64,000 bases of DNA from an uncultured Lachnospiraceae bacterium (GCA_951801955.1 CATOOV010000002.1:1-64000), one strand, 5' to 3'; positions 7,232 to 18,052 are shown, counted from the stretch's first letter. Translations and numbers: made by a program. Notes: generated by a model from the letters alone, not told the origin.

Positions 7232-8512
7232 ATGAGTGAATACAAAATTGAGACAAAGTGTATTCAGTCTGGCTGGCATCCAAAGAAGGGGGAACCTAGG
7301 GTACTGCCCATTTATCAGAGTACAACCTTCAAATATGATACCAGTGACCAGATGGGCAGGCTTTTCGATTTGGAAGACAGCGGTTATTTTTATACTAGGC
7401 TGCAGAACCCGACCAACGATGCAGTAGCACAGAAAATCTGTGAATTAGAAGGCGGCGTGGCAGCAATGCTTACTTCTTCTGGACAGGCGGCGAACTACTA
7501 TGCGGTGTTTAATATCTGTGAGACGGGGGACCATATGGTATGCTCTTCTTCCGTTTACGGCGGAACCTTTAATTTGTTTGGAGCTACCTTAAAAAAGCAG
7601 GGAATTGACTGTACATTTATTGATCCGGATGCTTCGGAAGAGGAGATTGCGGCGGTCTTTCGTCCCAATACCAAAGTGTTGTTTGCAGAGACCATTGCTA
7701 ATCCGGCGTTGGTGGTTTTGGATATTGAAAAATTTGCAAGAGCAGCCCATAAGCATGGAGTTCCGTTGATTGTGGACAATACCTTTGCAACGCCCATCAA
7801 TTGCCGTCCGTTTGAGTGGGGGGCGGATATTGTGACCCATTCTACCACAAAATATATGGATGGACATGCGATGTGTGTGGGCGGCTGTATTGTGGACAGC
7901 GGCAATTTTGACTGGACACAATATGGGGACAAATTTCCAGGGCTGACAAAGCCAGATCCCACCTACCATGGCATTGTTTATACAGAGAAATTCGGCAAGG
8001 GAGCTTATATTACTAAGGCAACGGCGCAGATTATGCGTGACCTTGGTTCCATCCAGTCCCCCCAAAATGCATTTTTACTGAATGTGGGACTTGAGACACT
8101 GCATCTGCGGATGCCTCGCCATTGTGAGAATGCAAAGAAGGTTGCAGAATTTTTAAATTCCCATGAAAAAGTTGCCTGGGTGAATTATGCAGGGCTTCCA
8201 GATAATCGATATCATGCCTTGGCAGAGAAATACATGCCAAATGGTACCTGTGGTGTGATCTCTTTTGGTTTAAAAGGAGGCAGGGAGGTATCTGTAAGTT
8301 TCATGGATCAATTAGAATTGATCGCCATTGTCACCCATGTGGCAGACGCAAGGACCTGCGTCCTTCATCCGGCAAGCCATACCCACAGGCAGATGACGGA
8401 TGAGCAGCTTGTGGAAGCAGGAGTGGCGCCGGATTTAATCCGGTTGTCTGTAGGGCTTGAGAATGCCGGGGATATTATAGCTGATCTGACTCAGGCATTA
8501 GAACATATATAA
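7232..8512 (+). CDS. metY: O-acetylhomoserine sulfhydrylase (Cys/Met metabolism PLP enzyme)
   Basis: This 426-residue PLP enzyme of the Cys/Met metabolism family most likely condenses O-acetylhomoserine with sulfide or methanethiol to give homocysteine or methionine. Family motifs include YxRLQNPTNDAV (about residue 60), LTSSGQAA (about 80), VDNTFATP (about 180) and HSTTKYMDGHA with the PLP lysine (about 206). A length near 430 fits the sulfhydrylase subgroup better than the shorter cystathionine lyases. Methionine gamma-lyase remains possible. The ribosome binding site is CAGGAGG. Glycogen synthase follows after only 27 bases and may be co-transcribed, though the pathways are unrelated. Confidence 0.87.
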   Translation: MSEYKIETKCIQSGWHPKKGEPRVLPIYQSTTFKYDTSDQMGRLFDLEDSGYFYTRLQNPTNDAVAQKICELEGGVAAMLTSSGQAANYYAVFNICETGDHMVCSSSVYGGTFNLFGATLKKQGIDCTFIDPDASEEEIAAVFRPNTKVLFAETIANPALVVLDIEKFARAAHKHGVPLIVDNTFATPINCRPFEWGADIVTHSTTKYMDGHAMCVGGCIVDSGNFDWTQYGDKFPGLTKPDPTYHGIVYTEKFGKGAYITKATAQIMRDLGSIQSPQNAFLLNVGLETLHLRMPRHCENAKKVAEFLNSHEKVAWVNYAGLPDNRYHALAEKYMPNGTCGVISFGLKGGREVSVSFMDQLELIAIVTHVADARTCVLHPASHTHRQMTDEQLVEAGVAPDLIRLSVGLENAGDIIADLTQALEHI

Positions 8513-8539
8513 AATTATTTACAATATGGAGGATAGAAA

Positions 8540-9994
8540 ATGAGAAAAATTCTGTTTGCAGCATCTGAATGTGTACCTTTTATCAAAACTGGCGGATTGG
8601 CTGATGTATGTGGGGCATTGCCGAAAGAGTTTGATAAAAAAGATTGGGATATCCGGGTAGTGATTCCCAATTACAGTTGTATTCCTGAGCATTTGAGAAA
8701 CCAGTTTGAGTATGTCACCCATTTTTATATGAATTGCGGGAATTATATCCAGAACAAGTATGTTGGTATCTTACAATATAAAATGGATGGCATTACTTAC
8801 TACTTTATTGACAATCAGGAGTATTTTGACTGCTTCCTGCCTTATGGGGATATTCGGTTTGATATTGAGAAATTTATTTTCTTTGATAAAGCGGTATTGT
8901 CCATGCTGCCATTAGTCAATTTCCAGCCGCAGATTATCCACTGCCATGACTGGGAGACCGGTTTTATTCCAGTTTATTTGAGAACAGAGTTCCAGGGGGA
9001 TATGTTCTTCTGGGGGATGAAATCTATTATGACCATCCATAACCTGAAGTTCCAGGGAATCTGGGATGTTAAGACGGTAAAAGGGCTGACAGGGCTTCCA
9101 GCGTCTCTTTTTGTGCCGGACAAACTGGAATTTAAGAAAGATGCTAATATGTTAAAGGGTGGTTTGGTATATGCAGATTATATTACGACAGTAAGTGATA
9201 CGTATGCCCAGGAAATCCAGACCAACTTTTATGGGGAAGGTTTGAATGGCTTACTTGCTGCAAGACATATGGATATGCAGGGCATTGTCAATGGGATTGA
9301 TTATGATGTGTACAATCCTGCCACAGATGAAAAATTATATGTAAATTATGACGCTTCCAGCTACCGCAAGAAGAAATATATGAATAAAGAGAGGCTGCAG
9401 CAGGATCTTGGGCTTGCGGTAGACAAGAAGAAATACATGATTGGATTGATTTCAAGACTGACAGACCAGAAGGGATTGGATTTGATTAATTATGTGATTG
9501 AGCGTATTATTGATGATTATACCCAGTTGGTAGTAATTGGGACTGGCGATCCCCAATATGAAAACATGTTCCGTCATTTTGCATGGAAATATCCAGATAA
9601 GATTTCTGCAAATATCTGCTATTCTGATGACTTGGCGCATAAACTGTATGGCGCTGCCGACGCATTTTTGATGCCTTCCAGGTTTGAGCCATGCGGATTG
9701 ACACAGATGATTTCTTTCCGTTATGGGACGATCCCGATTGTCCGCGAAACCGGAGGACTGAAAGATACCGTACAGCCTTACAATGAGTATGATAACGTGG
9801 GAGACGGATTCTCATTTACCAACTATAATGGCGAGGAAATGCTGAATGTGATTAACTATTCCAAACATATTTTCTTTGACAAAAAACGTCAGTGGAACCA
9901 GATGGTAGACCGTGCCATGGCAAATGATTATTCTTGGAATGCATCGAAATTCCGCTATGAAGGTTTATATAAATATCTGATGGGAGAATGTTAG
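8540..9994 (+). CDS. glgA: Glycogen synthase (ADP-glucose glucosyltransferase)
   Basis: This 484-residue GT5 enzyme extends alpha-1,4-glucan chains from ADP-glucose. The N-terminal KTGGLADV (about residue 17) is the ADP-glucose-binding signature of bacterial starch/glycogen synthases. The C-terminal half holds the second Rossmann domain with SRLTDQKGLDLI and the ESCGLTQM-like stretch FEPCGLTQMISFRYG (about residue 379). GGAGG lies 8 bases before the ATG. No other glycogen genes are adjacent. A strong terminator follows. Confidence 0.96.
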   Translation: MRKILFAASECVPFIKTGGLADVCGALPKEFDKKDWDIRVVIPNYSCIPEHLRNQFEYVTHFYMNCGNYIQNKYVGILQYKMDGITYYFIDNQEYFDCFLPYGDIRFDIEKFIFFDKAVLSMLPLVNFQPQIIHCHDWETGFIPVYLRTEFQGDMFFWGMKSIMTIHNLKFQGIWDVKTVKGLTGLPASLFVPDKLEFKKDANMLKGGLVYADYITTVSDTYAQEIQTNFYGEGLNGLLAARHMDMQGIVNGIDYDVYNPATDEKLYVNYDASSYRKKKYMNKERLQQDLGLAVDKKKYMIGLISRLTDQKGLDLINYVIERIIDDYTQLVVIGTGDPQYENMFRHFAWKYPDKISANICYSDDLAHKLYGAADAFLMPSRFEPCGLTQMISFRYGTIPIVRETGGLKDTVQPYNEYDNVGDGFSFTNYNGEEMLNVINYSKHIFFDKKRQWNQMVDRAMANDYSWNASKFRYEGLYKYLMGEC

Positions 9995-10022
9995 TGTATC
10001 ATTGATCATCCCTGTGAGTGTT

Positions 10023-10080
10023 GGCGCAGGATTCGGTAGTATTTGCTGATATGCACATATCCGAATCCTTGTGCCTTTTT
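10023..10080 (+). terminator. Rho-independent terminator after glgA
   Basis: GGCgCAGGATTCGG (10023-10036) pairs with CCGAATCCTtGTGCC (10061-10075), followed by TTTTT. Confidence 0.85.
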
Positions 10081-10489
10081 ACAGGAGCGTATCTTGGATG
10101 AAATAAGGCATTTCCACCCATACAAATTTTTCCCCGACCATCTTTTTCTCTCTATCATTTGAACAATCTGGTTCTGCTATTTTTTGAAGAATTCCTCCAG
10201 GAAATCCATAAATACTTCGTTAGCAATTCTGAATTCTTCCAACATAGAAGCCAATAGTCCCAAAGAGAATATCGTTCATTTCAAAGAAGCAGAGAGAATT
10301 TTTGTCAAACATTTCTGAATTTTTCCCAAGGAATCCTTGTCGGTTAATATTTCCATTCTATAACTGCATAAAGTTTTAAGAAATTTTTCATACTAAACAA
10401 GAATAGAGGAAGTGTGAAAGAAAAAAACAAAGAGAAAGGAAAAGATACAAACACATCTTTCGGATTGCAGAGATGCGGATTTGTTATTT
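10081..10489. other. Intergenic stretch, possible coding relic
   Basis: No intact gene is present. On the minus strand around 10185-10255 a short run of plausible codons (SMLEEFRIANEVFMDFLEEFF) is bounded by stops on both sides. It could be the relic of a lost gene, but I cannot assign it. Confidence 0.3.
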
Positions 10490-10540
10490 GTCAGCAGGGC
10501 TGACCCGCACCCGAAGTAAGAATGCGGATGGCGTTCTTGA
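10490..10540 (+). repeat. R2 dispersed repeat, full copy
   Basis: Two adjacent hairpins: GTCAGC-AGG-GCTGAC (10490-10504) and AAGAATGCGGATGGCGTTCTT (10518-10538), separated by CCGCACCCGAAGT. The same arrangement, reverse-complemented, occurs at 32338-32390. It lies just upstream of the ClpP-like gene, so longer start choices for that gene would be artefacts of reading through the repeat. Confidence 0.75.
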
Positions 10541-10601
10541 ATTTTGTGTTTGTGCCTCAAATGAAAATGCGGGCATTTTCCCTTGGGGCTTGGTGCAAAT
10601 C

Positions 10602-11306
10602 ATGGAAGAAAATTTAAAACAGCAGGAAAAAAATAAGAATGAAAATGATGAAATACGGGAAATGGGGCAGATGACTTTAGAGCAGGGGAAAGAACGCCAC
10701 AAAATTCATCTTCTGTCGATTATAGGGGAAATCGAAGGACACGAAAGTCTGTCGCCGAATGCGAAAACGACAAAATATGAACATGTGCTGCCGAAGCTTG
10801 CCTCCATTGAGGATGATGACAGTGTAGATGGGGTGATGCTTTTACTCAATACTGTAGGCGGAGATGTGGAATCAGGGCTTGCAATTGCAGAAATGATCGC
10901 GTCTTTGAGCAAACCTACTGTGTCCTTGGTATTGGGGGGGAGCCATTCGATTGGAGTCCCCCTTGCCGTATCCACAGATTATTCCTATATCGTACCCACA
11001 GGCACCATGGTCATTCATCCAGTGCGGCTGAACGGGCTGGTAATCGGGGCGCCTCAAACCTATGATTATTTCCAGCAAATGCAGGATCGTATTACAAGTT
11101 TTGTCGCAGAACATTGCTTTGCAAAACAGGCAACCCTGGAAAAAATGATGATGAATACTGGGATGCTTACCAAGGATCTTGGTACCATTCTGGTAGGCAG
11201 ACAAGCGGTAGAAGAAGGAATTATCAATGAAGTGGGCGGCATTGACGAAGCCATGAAGAAACTTCATCAAATGATTGATGAAAATAAGCAAAATAACGAA
11301 ATCTGA
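10602..11306 (+). CDS. ClpP-fold serine protease, TepA-like
   Basis: This 234-residue ClpP/crotonase-fold protease is of the TepA (translocation-enhancing) type, commonly encoded beside ftsK in Firmicutes. Visible features are NTVGGDVESGLAIAEMI (about residue 80), GGSHSIGVPL with the nucleophilic serine (about residue 112) and MVIHPV with the histidine (about residue 136). The last resembles the ClpP catalytic order. I start at the ATG at 10602 (MEENLKQQ). The open frame extends 43 codons upstream, but that part is repeat R2. The ribosome binding site is weak. FtsK follows after its own promoter. Confidence 0.85.
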   Translation: MEENLKQQEKNKNENDEIREMGQMTLEQGKERHKIHLLSIIGEIEGHESLSPNAKTTKYEHVLPKLASIEDDDSVDGVMLLLNTVGGDVESGLAIAEMIASLSKPTVSLVLGGSHSIGVPLAVSTDYSYIVPTGTMVIHPVRLNGLVIGAPQTYDYFQQMQDRITSFVAEHCFAKQATLEKMMMNTGMLTKDLGTILVGRQAVEEGIINEVGGIDEAMKKLHQMIDENKQNNEI

Positions 11307-11324
11307 AAACTGGAAAAAGTTGTA

Positions 11325-11353
11325 ATGACATTTTCTGCTAAATGTGATACTAT
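11325..11353 (+). promoter_or_regulatory. Sigma-A-type promoter upstream of ftsK
   Basis: ATGACA (11325-11330), a 17-base spacer and TACTAT (11348-11353), preceded by TGTG. It lies about 105 bases before the ftsK start. Confidence 0.55.
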
Positions 11354-11458
11354 AAATAATACGCCATAGGCAGTAAAAGGCGGAATTTTTCAGAGCCCTT
11401 GGGATTGTACTAGGAATATGGAATCATGGGATCTATGGATAGTTTAGGAGGAAATGTT

Positions 11459-14191
11459 ATGGCAGCAAAGCCTGATCATACAAAAAACGCAAAAAACAGT
11501 TCTGGCAACAGAAAAAATGAGGCAAGAAAACAAAGCCCATCCACCAGTTCGGAGATATCGTTTCGGAGTGAAGTGATTCTTTTGGCAATCTTGGGGATCA
11601 GCATTCTTTTGTTTATCAGTAATTTTGGATTTGGAGGATTTATCGGGGCAAAAGTAAGCGCTTTGAGCTTTGGATTATTTGGTATGATGGCATATTTAAT
11701 TCCCATTGCTTTTTTTGTAGGAGCTGCTTTTTATGTATCCAACAAAGATAATGGTATCGCCATGGTCAAACTGGTTGCAGGAATTTTGTTTGTGTCATTC
11801 CTGTGTATGTTTGTGGAACTGGTGGTAGCTGGAGAAAAAGGGTACTCTTTGACAAAATCTTTTCAATATGCAGTGGAGCATAAAAATGGCGGCGGCGCGC
11901 TGGGTGGGCTGCTCGCCAGTGTTTTATGCCCGGCAATCGGAAAAGCTGGAACGTATGTGGTGGATGTGGTTATCCTGATTATTTCACTGGTGATTTTAAC
12001 AGAGCGTTCTTTTTTTGGAGGTGTGAAAAAGGGCAGCCGCAAGGTATATGATACTGCAAGAGAGGATGCTGCCAGGCGGAGGAACGTGCGGAAGAGTCGA
12101 AGGGAAGCATATGAACAGAGGCGTATGGACAGGAAAGTGGAAGGGGTGGCATTGGATACCAAGATTCATCCTGTGAATCAGGAGGCTTCCGATAATCTCA
12201 GTGAATTAAAGTTGCCAGAGGAGAAAGAACAGACAAAAACGGAAGAAATTGGGGAGGAAATGGATGCTTTATCCAAAAGGAAGGAAGCAAAACCTCAGAC
12301 ATTTTCCGTTGAACCTGTGGTAGTGGAAAAAGTACATAGAAAGCCCAGAAAAAGTGGGAAATCCATGTCGGAATCCATACAACAGGAGTCGAGCCAAAGT
12401 CAAAAAACAATTTCTTTGCAAGAGAAAGAACAGGAATCTTTATTTTTTGAACAGCGAAAAGAAGGACAAAATCCTGTGTTTTGGGAACAGCACAAAGAAG
12501 AACAAGAGGTTTCCATTCCAATACAGATTGAGGAAGAACCAGAATCGCCAACTCCCTTACCAAAAGAAGAAATACAGGAAATTCCAGTCACTATACAAGA
12601 GGAGGAGATGCATGAGATTCCAGTCACTCTCCAAAAGGAAGAAGTACAAAGTCATCCAGTGTCTGAAAAAACACAAATCCAACTGGATGAGGCTGAAACC
12701 TTTGCGGAGGGAAAGCCAATATCTGCAGAATATGTATTTCCCCCAATTTCGTTATTAAAGCAGGGAAATGCCGCAAAGGGGGACAGCATGCAGCATTTGC
12801 AGGAGACAGCGATGTATTTGCAGCAGATTTTGAAAAATTTCGGTGTCAATGTGACAATTACAGATGTAAGCTGCGGTCCCACAGTAACCAGATATGAGCT
12901 GCAGCCGGAAATGGGTGTAAAAGTCAGTAAGATTGTAAATCTTGCGGATGATATAAAATTAAATCTTGCGGCGGCAGATATCCGTATTGAGGCGCCGATT
13001 CCAGGAAAAGCAGCAGTTGGAATCGAAGTGCCTAACAAAGAAAATGTAATGGTGCGTTTCCGCGAGATGATTGAAGCATCTGAGTTCCAAAATCATAAAT
13101 CAAATATCTGTTTTACAGCAGGAAAAGATATTGGCGGGCAGGTAATTGTGGCAGATATTGCAAAAATGCCCCATTTGCTGATTGCGGGCGCCACTGGTTC
13201 TGGCAAATCTGTCTGTATCAATACGATTATTATGAGTTTGTTGTACAAGGCTAATCCAGATGACGTAAAACTGATACTGATTGACCCAAAGGTAGTGGAA
13301 TTGAGCGTATACAATGGAATCCCCCATTTATTTATTCCGGTAGTTACAGATCCCAAAAAGGCAGCGGGAGCCTTGCATTGGGCGGTGGCAGAGATGACAG
13401 ACCGTTATCAGAAATTTGCAGACTATCAAGTGCGTGATCTGAAAGGTTACAACCAGAAAGTGGAAGCCATCGAGGATGTTGAGGATGAGACGAAGCCGCA
13501 AAAACTTCCCCAGATTGTCATTGTGGTGGACGAGCTTGCGGACTTGATGATGGTCGCGCCGGGGGATGTGGAGGATGCCATCTGCCGCCTTGCCCAGCTT
13601 GCAAGGGCTGCAGGCATTCATTTGATTATTGCAACCCAGCGTCCGTCAGTGGATGTTATCACAGGACTGATTAAGGCAAACATGCCCTCTAGGATTGCGT
13701 TTTCTGTATCTTCCGGTGTGGATTCCAGGACAATTTTGGATATGAATGGTGCGGAAAAATTGTTGGGAAACGGCGATATGCTTTTTTATCCCCAGGGCTA
13801 TCAGAAACCGCTGCGTGTGCAGGGACCTTTTGTTTCCGATTCAGAGGTCGAAGCGGTGGTGGATTTTCTGAAAAAGCAGAGTACCGTGGTTTATAATACG
13901 GATATTGAAGAAAAAATGAATACGGTTTCCATTTCTTCCGGCAATATGGGCGCTGGCGGAGGAGACCAGCGGGATGCCTATTTTGTGGAAGCTGGGAAAT
14001 TTGTAATAGAGAAAGACAAAGGTTCTATTGGTATGCTGCAGCGTATGTTTAAAATCGGTTTTAACCGTGCCGCACGAATTATGGACCAGTTGGAGGAAGC
14101 AGGAGTAGTAGGAGCAGAAGAGGGGACAAAACCTAGAAAGATTTTGATGTCCTTATCAGAGTTCGAAGAATATATAGACGAGTATGTGTAG
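11459..14191 (+). CDS. ftsK: DNA translocase FtsK/SpoIIIE
   Basis: This 910-residue membrane-anchored dsDNA pump clears chromosome from the division or sporulation septum. The order is four N-terminal membrane segments (about residues 35-185), an acidic Glu/Pro/Gln-rich linker (about 220-410), the RecA-like motor with Walker [11 protein letters not shown] (about residue 580) and Walker [14 protein letters not shown] (about 684), and the C-terminal winged-helix gamma domain (about 845-910) that reads KOPS/SRS sites. I start at the ATG at 11459 because AGGAGG (11446-11451) is ideally spaced. The in-frame ATG at 11426 has no ribosome binding site. The linker uses repeated [10 protein letters not shown]-type units. 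Confidence 0.95.
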   Translation: MAAKPDHTKNAKNSSGNRKNEARKQSPSTSSEISFRSEVILLAILGISILLFISNFGFGGFIGAKVSALSFGLFGMMAYLIPIAFFVGAAFYVSNKDNGIAMVKLVAGILFVSFLCMFVELVVAGEKGYSLTKSFQYAVEHKNGGGALGGLLASVLCPAIGKAGTYVVDVVILIISLVILTERSFFGGVKKGSRKVYDTAREDAARRRNVRKSRREAYEQRRMDRKVEGVALDTKIHPVNQEASDNLSELKLPEEKEQTKTEEIGEEMDALSKRKEAKPQTFSVEPVVVEKVHRKPRKSGKSMSESIQQESSQSQKTISLQEKEQESLFFEQRKEGQNPVFWEQHKEEQEVSIPIQIEEEPESPTPLPKEEIQEIPVTIQEEEMHEIPVTLQKEEVQSHPVSEKTQIQLDEAETFAEGKPISAEYVFPPISLLKQGNAAKGDSMQHLQETAMYLQQILKNFGVNVTITDVSCGPTVTRYELQPEMGVKVSKIVNLADDIKLNLAAADIRIEAPIPGKAAVGIEVPNKENVMVRFREMIEASEFQNHKSNICFTAGKDIGGQVIVADIAKMPHLLIAGATGSGKSVCINTIIMSLLYKANPDDVKLILIDPKVVELSVYNGIPHLFIPVVTDPKKAAGALHWAVAEMTDRYQKFADYQVRDLKGYNQKVEAIEDVEDETKPQKLPQIVIVVDELADLMMVAPGDVEDAICRLAQLARAAGIHLIIATQRPSVDVITGLIKANMPSRIAFSVSSGVDSRTILDMNGAEKLLGNGDMLFYPQGYQKPLRVQGPFVSDSEVEAVVDFLKKQSTVVYNTDIEEKMNTVSISSGNMGAGGGDQRDAYFVEAGKFVIEKDKGSIGMLQRMFKIGFNRAARIMDQLEEAGVVGAEEGTKPRKILMSLSEFEEYIDEYV

Positions 14192-14242
14192 GTTATGTTA
14201 TCATCAATATTATCAATGTGAAAGCACATAGGAGGACGATCT

Positions 14243-15913
14243 ATGAAAACAGACATTCAGATTGCACAGGATGCTAAGATGGTGCACATTCGCGAAGTGG
14301 CATCGCAGCTTGGAATTGAAGAGGATGATTTGGAATTATATGGAAAATATAAGGCAAAGTTGTCGGATGAATTGATGGAGAAGGTAAAAGGCAACAAAGA
14401 TGGGAAATTGATTTTGGTAACGGCAATCAATCCCACACCTGCCGGAGAAGGGAAAACCACTACAAGCGTTGGGCTTGGGGAAGCATTTGGCAGAATGGGA
14501 AAAAAGGCAGTACTTGCACTGCGTGAACCATCTTTAGGACCTTGTTTTGGAATCAAAGGCGGCGCCGCCGGAGGAGGTTATGCACAAGTAGTCCCCATGG
14601 AGGAGCTAAATCTTCATTTTACTGGGGATTTCCATGCGATCACTTCGGCAAACAATTTGCTTGCCGCGCTGTTGGATAACCATATCCAGCAAGGCAATGA
14701 GTTGAAAATTGATCCCAGGCAGGTTGTCTGGAAACGTTGTCTGGATATGAATGACCGGGTGCTGCGGAACATTGTGGTGGGTCTTGGAAATAAAATGGAT
14801 GGAATGGTACGGGAAGACCATTTTGTCATAACGGTTGCATCAGAGATTATGGCAGTATTGTGTCTTGCGGATGATATGGCAGATTTGAAAAAGCGGCTGG
14901 GCAGGATGATTGTAGCATACAATTTTGAGGGACAGCCAGTGACTGCAGATGACCTGAAAGCCACAGGTGCCATGGCCGCATTATTGAAGGATGCATTGAA
15001 GCCCAATTTGATTCAAACTTTAGAACATACTCCTGCCATTGTCCATGGGGGTCCTTTTGCAAATATTGCCCATGGCTGCAACAGTGTCCGTGCTACAAAG
15101 ACAGCCTTAAAACTTGCAGATTATGTGGTGACAGAGGCAGGTTTTGGGGCGGATTTGGGTGCAGAGAAGTTTATGGATATCAAGTGCCGGATTGCTGGTT
15201 TAAAGCCAGATGCCGTGGTGCTGGTGGCGACAGTACGTGCATTAAAGTATAATGGCGGCGTTCCAAAGTCAGAGCTGTCAGCAGAAAATCTGGACGCATT
15301 GAAAAAGGGCATTGTAAATCTGGAGAAGCATATTGAGAATTTACAGAAATATGGCGTGCCAGTAGTTGTCACCCTGAATTCTTTTTTGACAGATACCAGG
15401 GCAGAGACCGATTACATTGAGCAGTTTTGTACTGAGCGGGGCTGTGAATTTGCTTTGTCCCAGGTATGGGAAAAAGGAGGAGAAGGAGGGATTGCCCTTG
15501 CAAAGAAGGTGCTTAAGGCATTGGAGGAGAAAGAAAGCAATTTTGCCCCAATCTATAAGGATGATCTGCCTTTGCAGGAAAAAATAGAGAAGGTAGCGAA
15601 GGAAATCTATGGTGCAGATGGCGTCAGTTATTCCCCTGCTGCATTAAAGGAATTGCGGCGCATTGAAGAGCTTGGAATGGGACATTTTCCAGTCTGTATG
15701 GCAAAAACACAATACTCGCTGTCGGATGACCAGACGAAACTTGGAAGACCTACAGGATTCACAGTTCATGTCCGTGAAGTGTATGTGTCAGCAGGAGCAG
15801 GTTTTGTAGTGGCGATTACTGGTGCAATCATGACAATGCCAGGGCTTGGCAAGTCGCCGGCAGCTTATGGGATCGATGTAGATGACAATGGTGTGATTAC
15901 AGGATTGTTTTAA
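14243..15913 (+). CDS. fhs: Formate--tetrahydrofolate ligase
   Basis: This 556-residue enzyme makes 10-formyl-THF from formate, THF and ATP. It has the P-loop-like [17 protein letters not shown] (about residue 60), [27 protein letters not shown] (about 95) and the C-terminal [19 protein letters not shown]. These are all highly conserved in the family, and length is standard. AGGAGG precedes the ATG. It forms a C1-folate operon with folD (27 bases downstream). MetF and MetH in this window draw on the same pool. In acetogens it is part of the methyl branch, but the same gene is used widely for purine and formate metabolism. Confidence 0.97.
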   Translation: MKTDIQIAQDAKMVHIREVASQLGIEEDDLELYGKYKAKLSDELMEKVKGNKDGKLILVTAINPTPAGEGKTTTSVGLGEAFGRMGKKAVLALREPSLGPCFGIKGGAAGGGYAQVVPMEELNLHFTGDFHAITSANNLLAALLDNHIQQGNELKIDPRQVVWKRCLDMNDRVLRNIVVGLGNKMDGMVREDHFVITVASEIMAVLCLADDMADLKKRLGRMIVAYNFEGQPVTADDLKATGAMAALLKDALKPNLIQTLEHTPAIVHGGPFANIAHGCNSVRATKTALKLADYVVTEAGFGADLGAEKFMDIKCRIAGLKPDAVVLVATVRALKYNGGVPKSELSAENLDALKKGIVNLEKHIENLQKYGVPVVVTLNSFLTDTRAETDYIEQFCTERGCEFALSQVWEKGGEGGIALAKKVLKALEEKESNFAPIYKDDLPLQEKIEKVAKEIYGADGVSYSPAALKELRRIEELGMGHFPVCMAKTQYSLSDDQTKLGRPTGFTVHVREVYVSAGAGFVVAITGAIMTMPGLGKSPAAYGIDVDDNGVITGLF

Positions 15914-15940
15914 AAGTTGGTTAAGAAAGGAAGTAGAGTC

Positions 15941-16783
15941 ATGGCACAAATCATAGATGGAAAGAAGATCTCCCAGCAGATCAAGGATGAATTAAAGGAA
16001 AAAGTGGAGTCATTGAAAGCAGAGGGAAAGTCGGGCGCTCTTGCCGTTATCCAGGTAGGGGAGGATCCTGCTTCCAGTGTATATGTGAGAAACAAAAAGA
16101 ATGCCTGCGCTTATATTGGGATTGAATCCTTGGCATATGAGCTGCCAGAAGATATCTCAGAAGAAGAGCTGCTGGAGCTGATCGCTAAGTTAAATGGAAC
16201 AAAGCAGGTGAAAGGGATTTTAGTTCAGCTTCCCCTGCCCAAGCATATCTGTGAAGATAAAGTCATCCAAGCAATCAGTCCCTCAAAAGATGTGGATGGA
16301 TTCCATCCCCAGAGTGTGGGTGCCATGACGATCGGGGAACCAGGCTTTTTGTCCTGTACTCCGGCAGGAATTATCCAGCTTTTAAAACGTTCTGGCATTG
16401 AAATTTCAGGAAAACGGTGCGTAGTGATTGGAAGAAGTAATATTGTAGGAAAGCCCATGGCGCTTTTGATGCTTCGGGAGGATGCCACTGTGACAATTGC
16501 CCATTCTAAAACGCAAAATCTAAAAGAGATCTGCAAAGAGGCGGATATCCTTATTGTGGCAATCGGAAAACCTAGGTTTATCGGTGCAGAATATGTAAAG
16601 GAAGGCGCAGTGGTCATTGACGTTGGAATCCACCGGGATGAGAATCATAAACTTTGCGGGGATGTAAAGTTTGAGGAGGTGGAACCTGTGGCTTTTGCCA
16701 TCACTCCAGTTCCAGGCGGGGTCGGTCCCATGACGATTGCAATGCTGATGAATAACTGTGTACAGAGTATAGAAGAGGATTAG
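15941..16783 (+). CDS. folD: Methylene-THF dehydrogenase / methenyl-THF cyclohydrolase
   Basis: This 280-residue bifunctional enzyme interconverts 5,10-methylene-, methenyl- and 10-formyl-THF. Motifs are VGEDPASSVYVRNKKNAC with the catalytic lysine (about residue 50), GILVQLPLPKH (about 95), KDVDGFHP (about 118), GRSNIVGKP nucleotide binding (about 165) and ITPVPGGVGPMTIAMLM at the C-terminus. AAGGAAG lies before the ATG at 15941. The frame is open from a TTG at 15917 but that has no ribosome binding site. It is co-transcribed with fhs, and the next gene starts 2 bases after its stop. Confidence 0.96.
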   Translation: MAQIIDGKKISQQIKDELKEKVESLKAEGKSGALAVIQVGEDPASSVYVRNKKNACAYIGIESLAYELPEDISEEELLELIAKLNGTKQVKGILVQLPLPKHICEDKVIQAISPSKDVDGFHPQSVGAMTIGEPGFLSCTPAGIIQLLKRSGIEISGKRCVVIGRSNIVGKPMALLMLREDATVTIAHSKTQNLKEICKEADILIVAIGKPRFIGAEYVKEGAVVIDVGIHRDENHKLCGDVKFEEVEPVAFAITPVPGGVGPMTIAMLMNNCVQSIEED

Positions 16784-16785
16784 GA

Positions 16786-17949
16786 ATGAAATGTGCAAAT
16801 TGCGGGGCAGAGCTGAAGGTTGGATGTATTTACTGTTCTGTCTGTGGAAAAGAAGCACAGATTGTATCCGATTACAATTTGCTGGAGGACGATTTTCTCA
16901 GGGATGTTCTGAAAGAAAAAAAGAAAAAAAATCCCAATTTAAAGAAACCATTACAAAAGCAAAACACCAAAAAAAGTACTCAAAAATCCAGCGCTGACCA
17001 TGCTGGAAAAAATACAAAAGCAGCACGAAGGATAAAAAAACATCTGATATTCGCTTTTGTGGCGATAGCTTTGCTGGTTATTTTGGTTACAGCGATTATT
17101 CTTACTGTAAACCATACCAGGAAAAATTCTTATGACTACCAGATGGAGCAGGCAGAGAACTATTATTCCGATATGAATTACAGGGAAGCAGAACACTTTG
17201 TAAAACGCGCATTGGAATTGGACGCGGACAGCCTGGAAGCAAAAATTATGCTGGCTGATATTTATATGCTGCGCGGAGAAAAAGGCAAGGCGGCAGAGCT
17301 GTTAGAGGAAGTGTGCAAGACGCATCCTGATAGTGCAGAAGCTTATAAAAAGTTGATTCAGGTTTATGGGGATAAAAAAGATTACGAGAGTATCCAAAGA
17401 CTGGCGGAGGATGTGGATGATATAGAAATTTTGGAGCTGTTTTCTGACTATCTTCCAGAAATGCCGGAATTTAGTGTTGCAGAGGGAACGTATCAGGAAT
17501 CTGTGACCATAGAGATTTCAGCGGGGAAACCAGACAGTATTTTTTATACGACAGATGGTTCTGACCCTAAAACTGGTACAAAATATTTAAATCCGATTTT
17601 GGTAGAGCCGGGAGAAGAAGTGCATATCCGTGCAGTTTCCCGAAGCCGATACGGCGTTTACAGTGAGGAGGCAGAGGGGGATTTCAAGGTAGAAATCCCA
17701 CATCCTGACAGTCCCCAAGTGACTCCCTCTGGAGGTACCTTTTATTCCCCGCAGGCCATTTCTGTTACAGTGCCAGAAGGATGCAGCGTTTATTATACCT
17801 GGGATGACACAGAGCCGACGAATCAGTCTAACCTGTATACCCAGCCTATAGAGATACCAGAGGGAAATAATATTCTTTCATTGGTTGCAGTAAATGAATA
17901 TGGTATGAGTTCCCATGTGCTGAAGCGAAATTATATCAGATGGGAATAG
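16786..17949 (+). CDS. Zinc-ribbon, TPR and chitobiase-C-like membrane protein
   Basis: This 387-residue protein has an N-terminal zinc ribbon (CANCGAEL...CSVCGKEA, residues 3-23), a lysine-rich linker and one membrane helix (about 86-108). TPR-like helices follow (about 120-215, YYSDMNYREAEHFVKRALELD). Two chitobiase/beta-hexosaminidase C-terminal-like beta domains end it (about 240-305 and 310-385, FYTTDGSDPKTG and YYTWDDTEPTNQS). The zinc ribbon would be cytoplasmic and the repeats outside. The start overlaps the folD operon end closely, so it is probably co-transcribed. The function is unknown, and a link to folate metabolism is not obvious. Confidence 0.82.
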   Translation: MKCANCGAELKVGCIYCSVCGKEAQIVSDYNLLEDDFLRDVLKEKKKKNPNLKKPLQKQNTKKSTQKSSADHAGKNTKAARRIKKHLIFAFVAIALLVILVTAIILTVNHTRKNSYDYQMEQAENYYSDMNYREAEHFVKRALELDADSLEAKIMLADIYMLRGEKGKAAELLEEVCKTHPDSAEAYKKLIQVYGDKKDYESIQRLAEDVDDIEILELFSDYLPEMPEFSVAEGTYQESVTIEISAGKPDSIFYTTDGSDPKTGTKYLNPILVEPGEEVHIRAVSRSRYGVYSEEAEGDFKVEIPHPDSPQVTPSGGTFYSPQAISVTVPEGCSVYYTWDDTEPTNQSNLYTQPIEIPEGNNILSLVAVNEYGMSSHVLKRNYIRWE

Positions 17950-18052
17950 TATATAAGTCTATAAGCGTTAGGTAACAAATTTGGTATGATTGAGAGATGG
18001 CTCCCATGAGTGCAGGTGGCAAGTACAAATTTGTAGCCATGTAAACGAAAAG

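Noticed and set aside
6748-7245. 165-codon minus-strand frame
   Set aside because: It crosses R2 and R3 repeats and the toxin promoter, has no ribosome binding site, and the reading frame is not conserved in other R3 copies.
10473-10601. N-terminal extension of the ClpP-like gene
   Set aside because: These 43 codons are repeat R2 read as protein. ClpP/TepA homology begins well after 10602.
12354-12758. Plus-strand frame of 134 codons in the ftsK linker
   Set aside because: A shadow of the repetitive Glu/Pro-rich linker in another frame.
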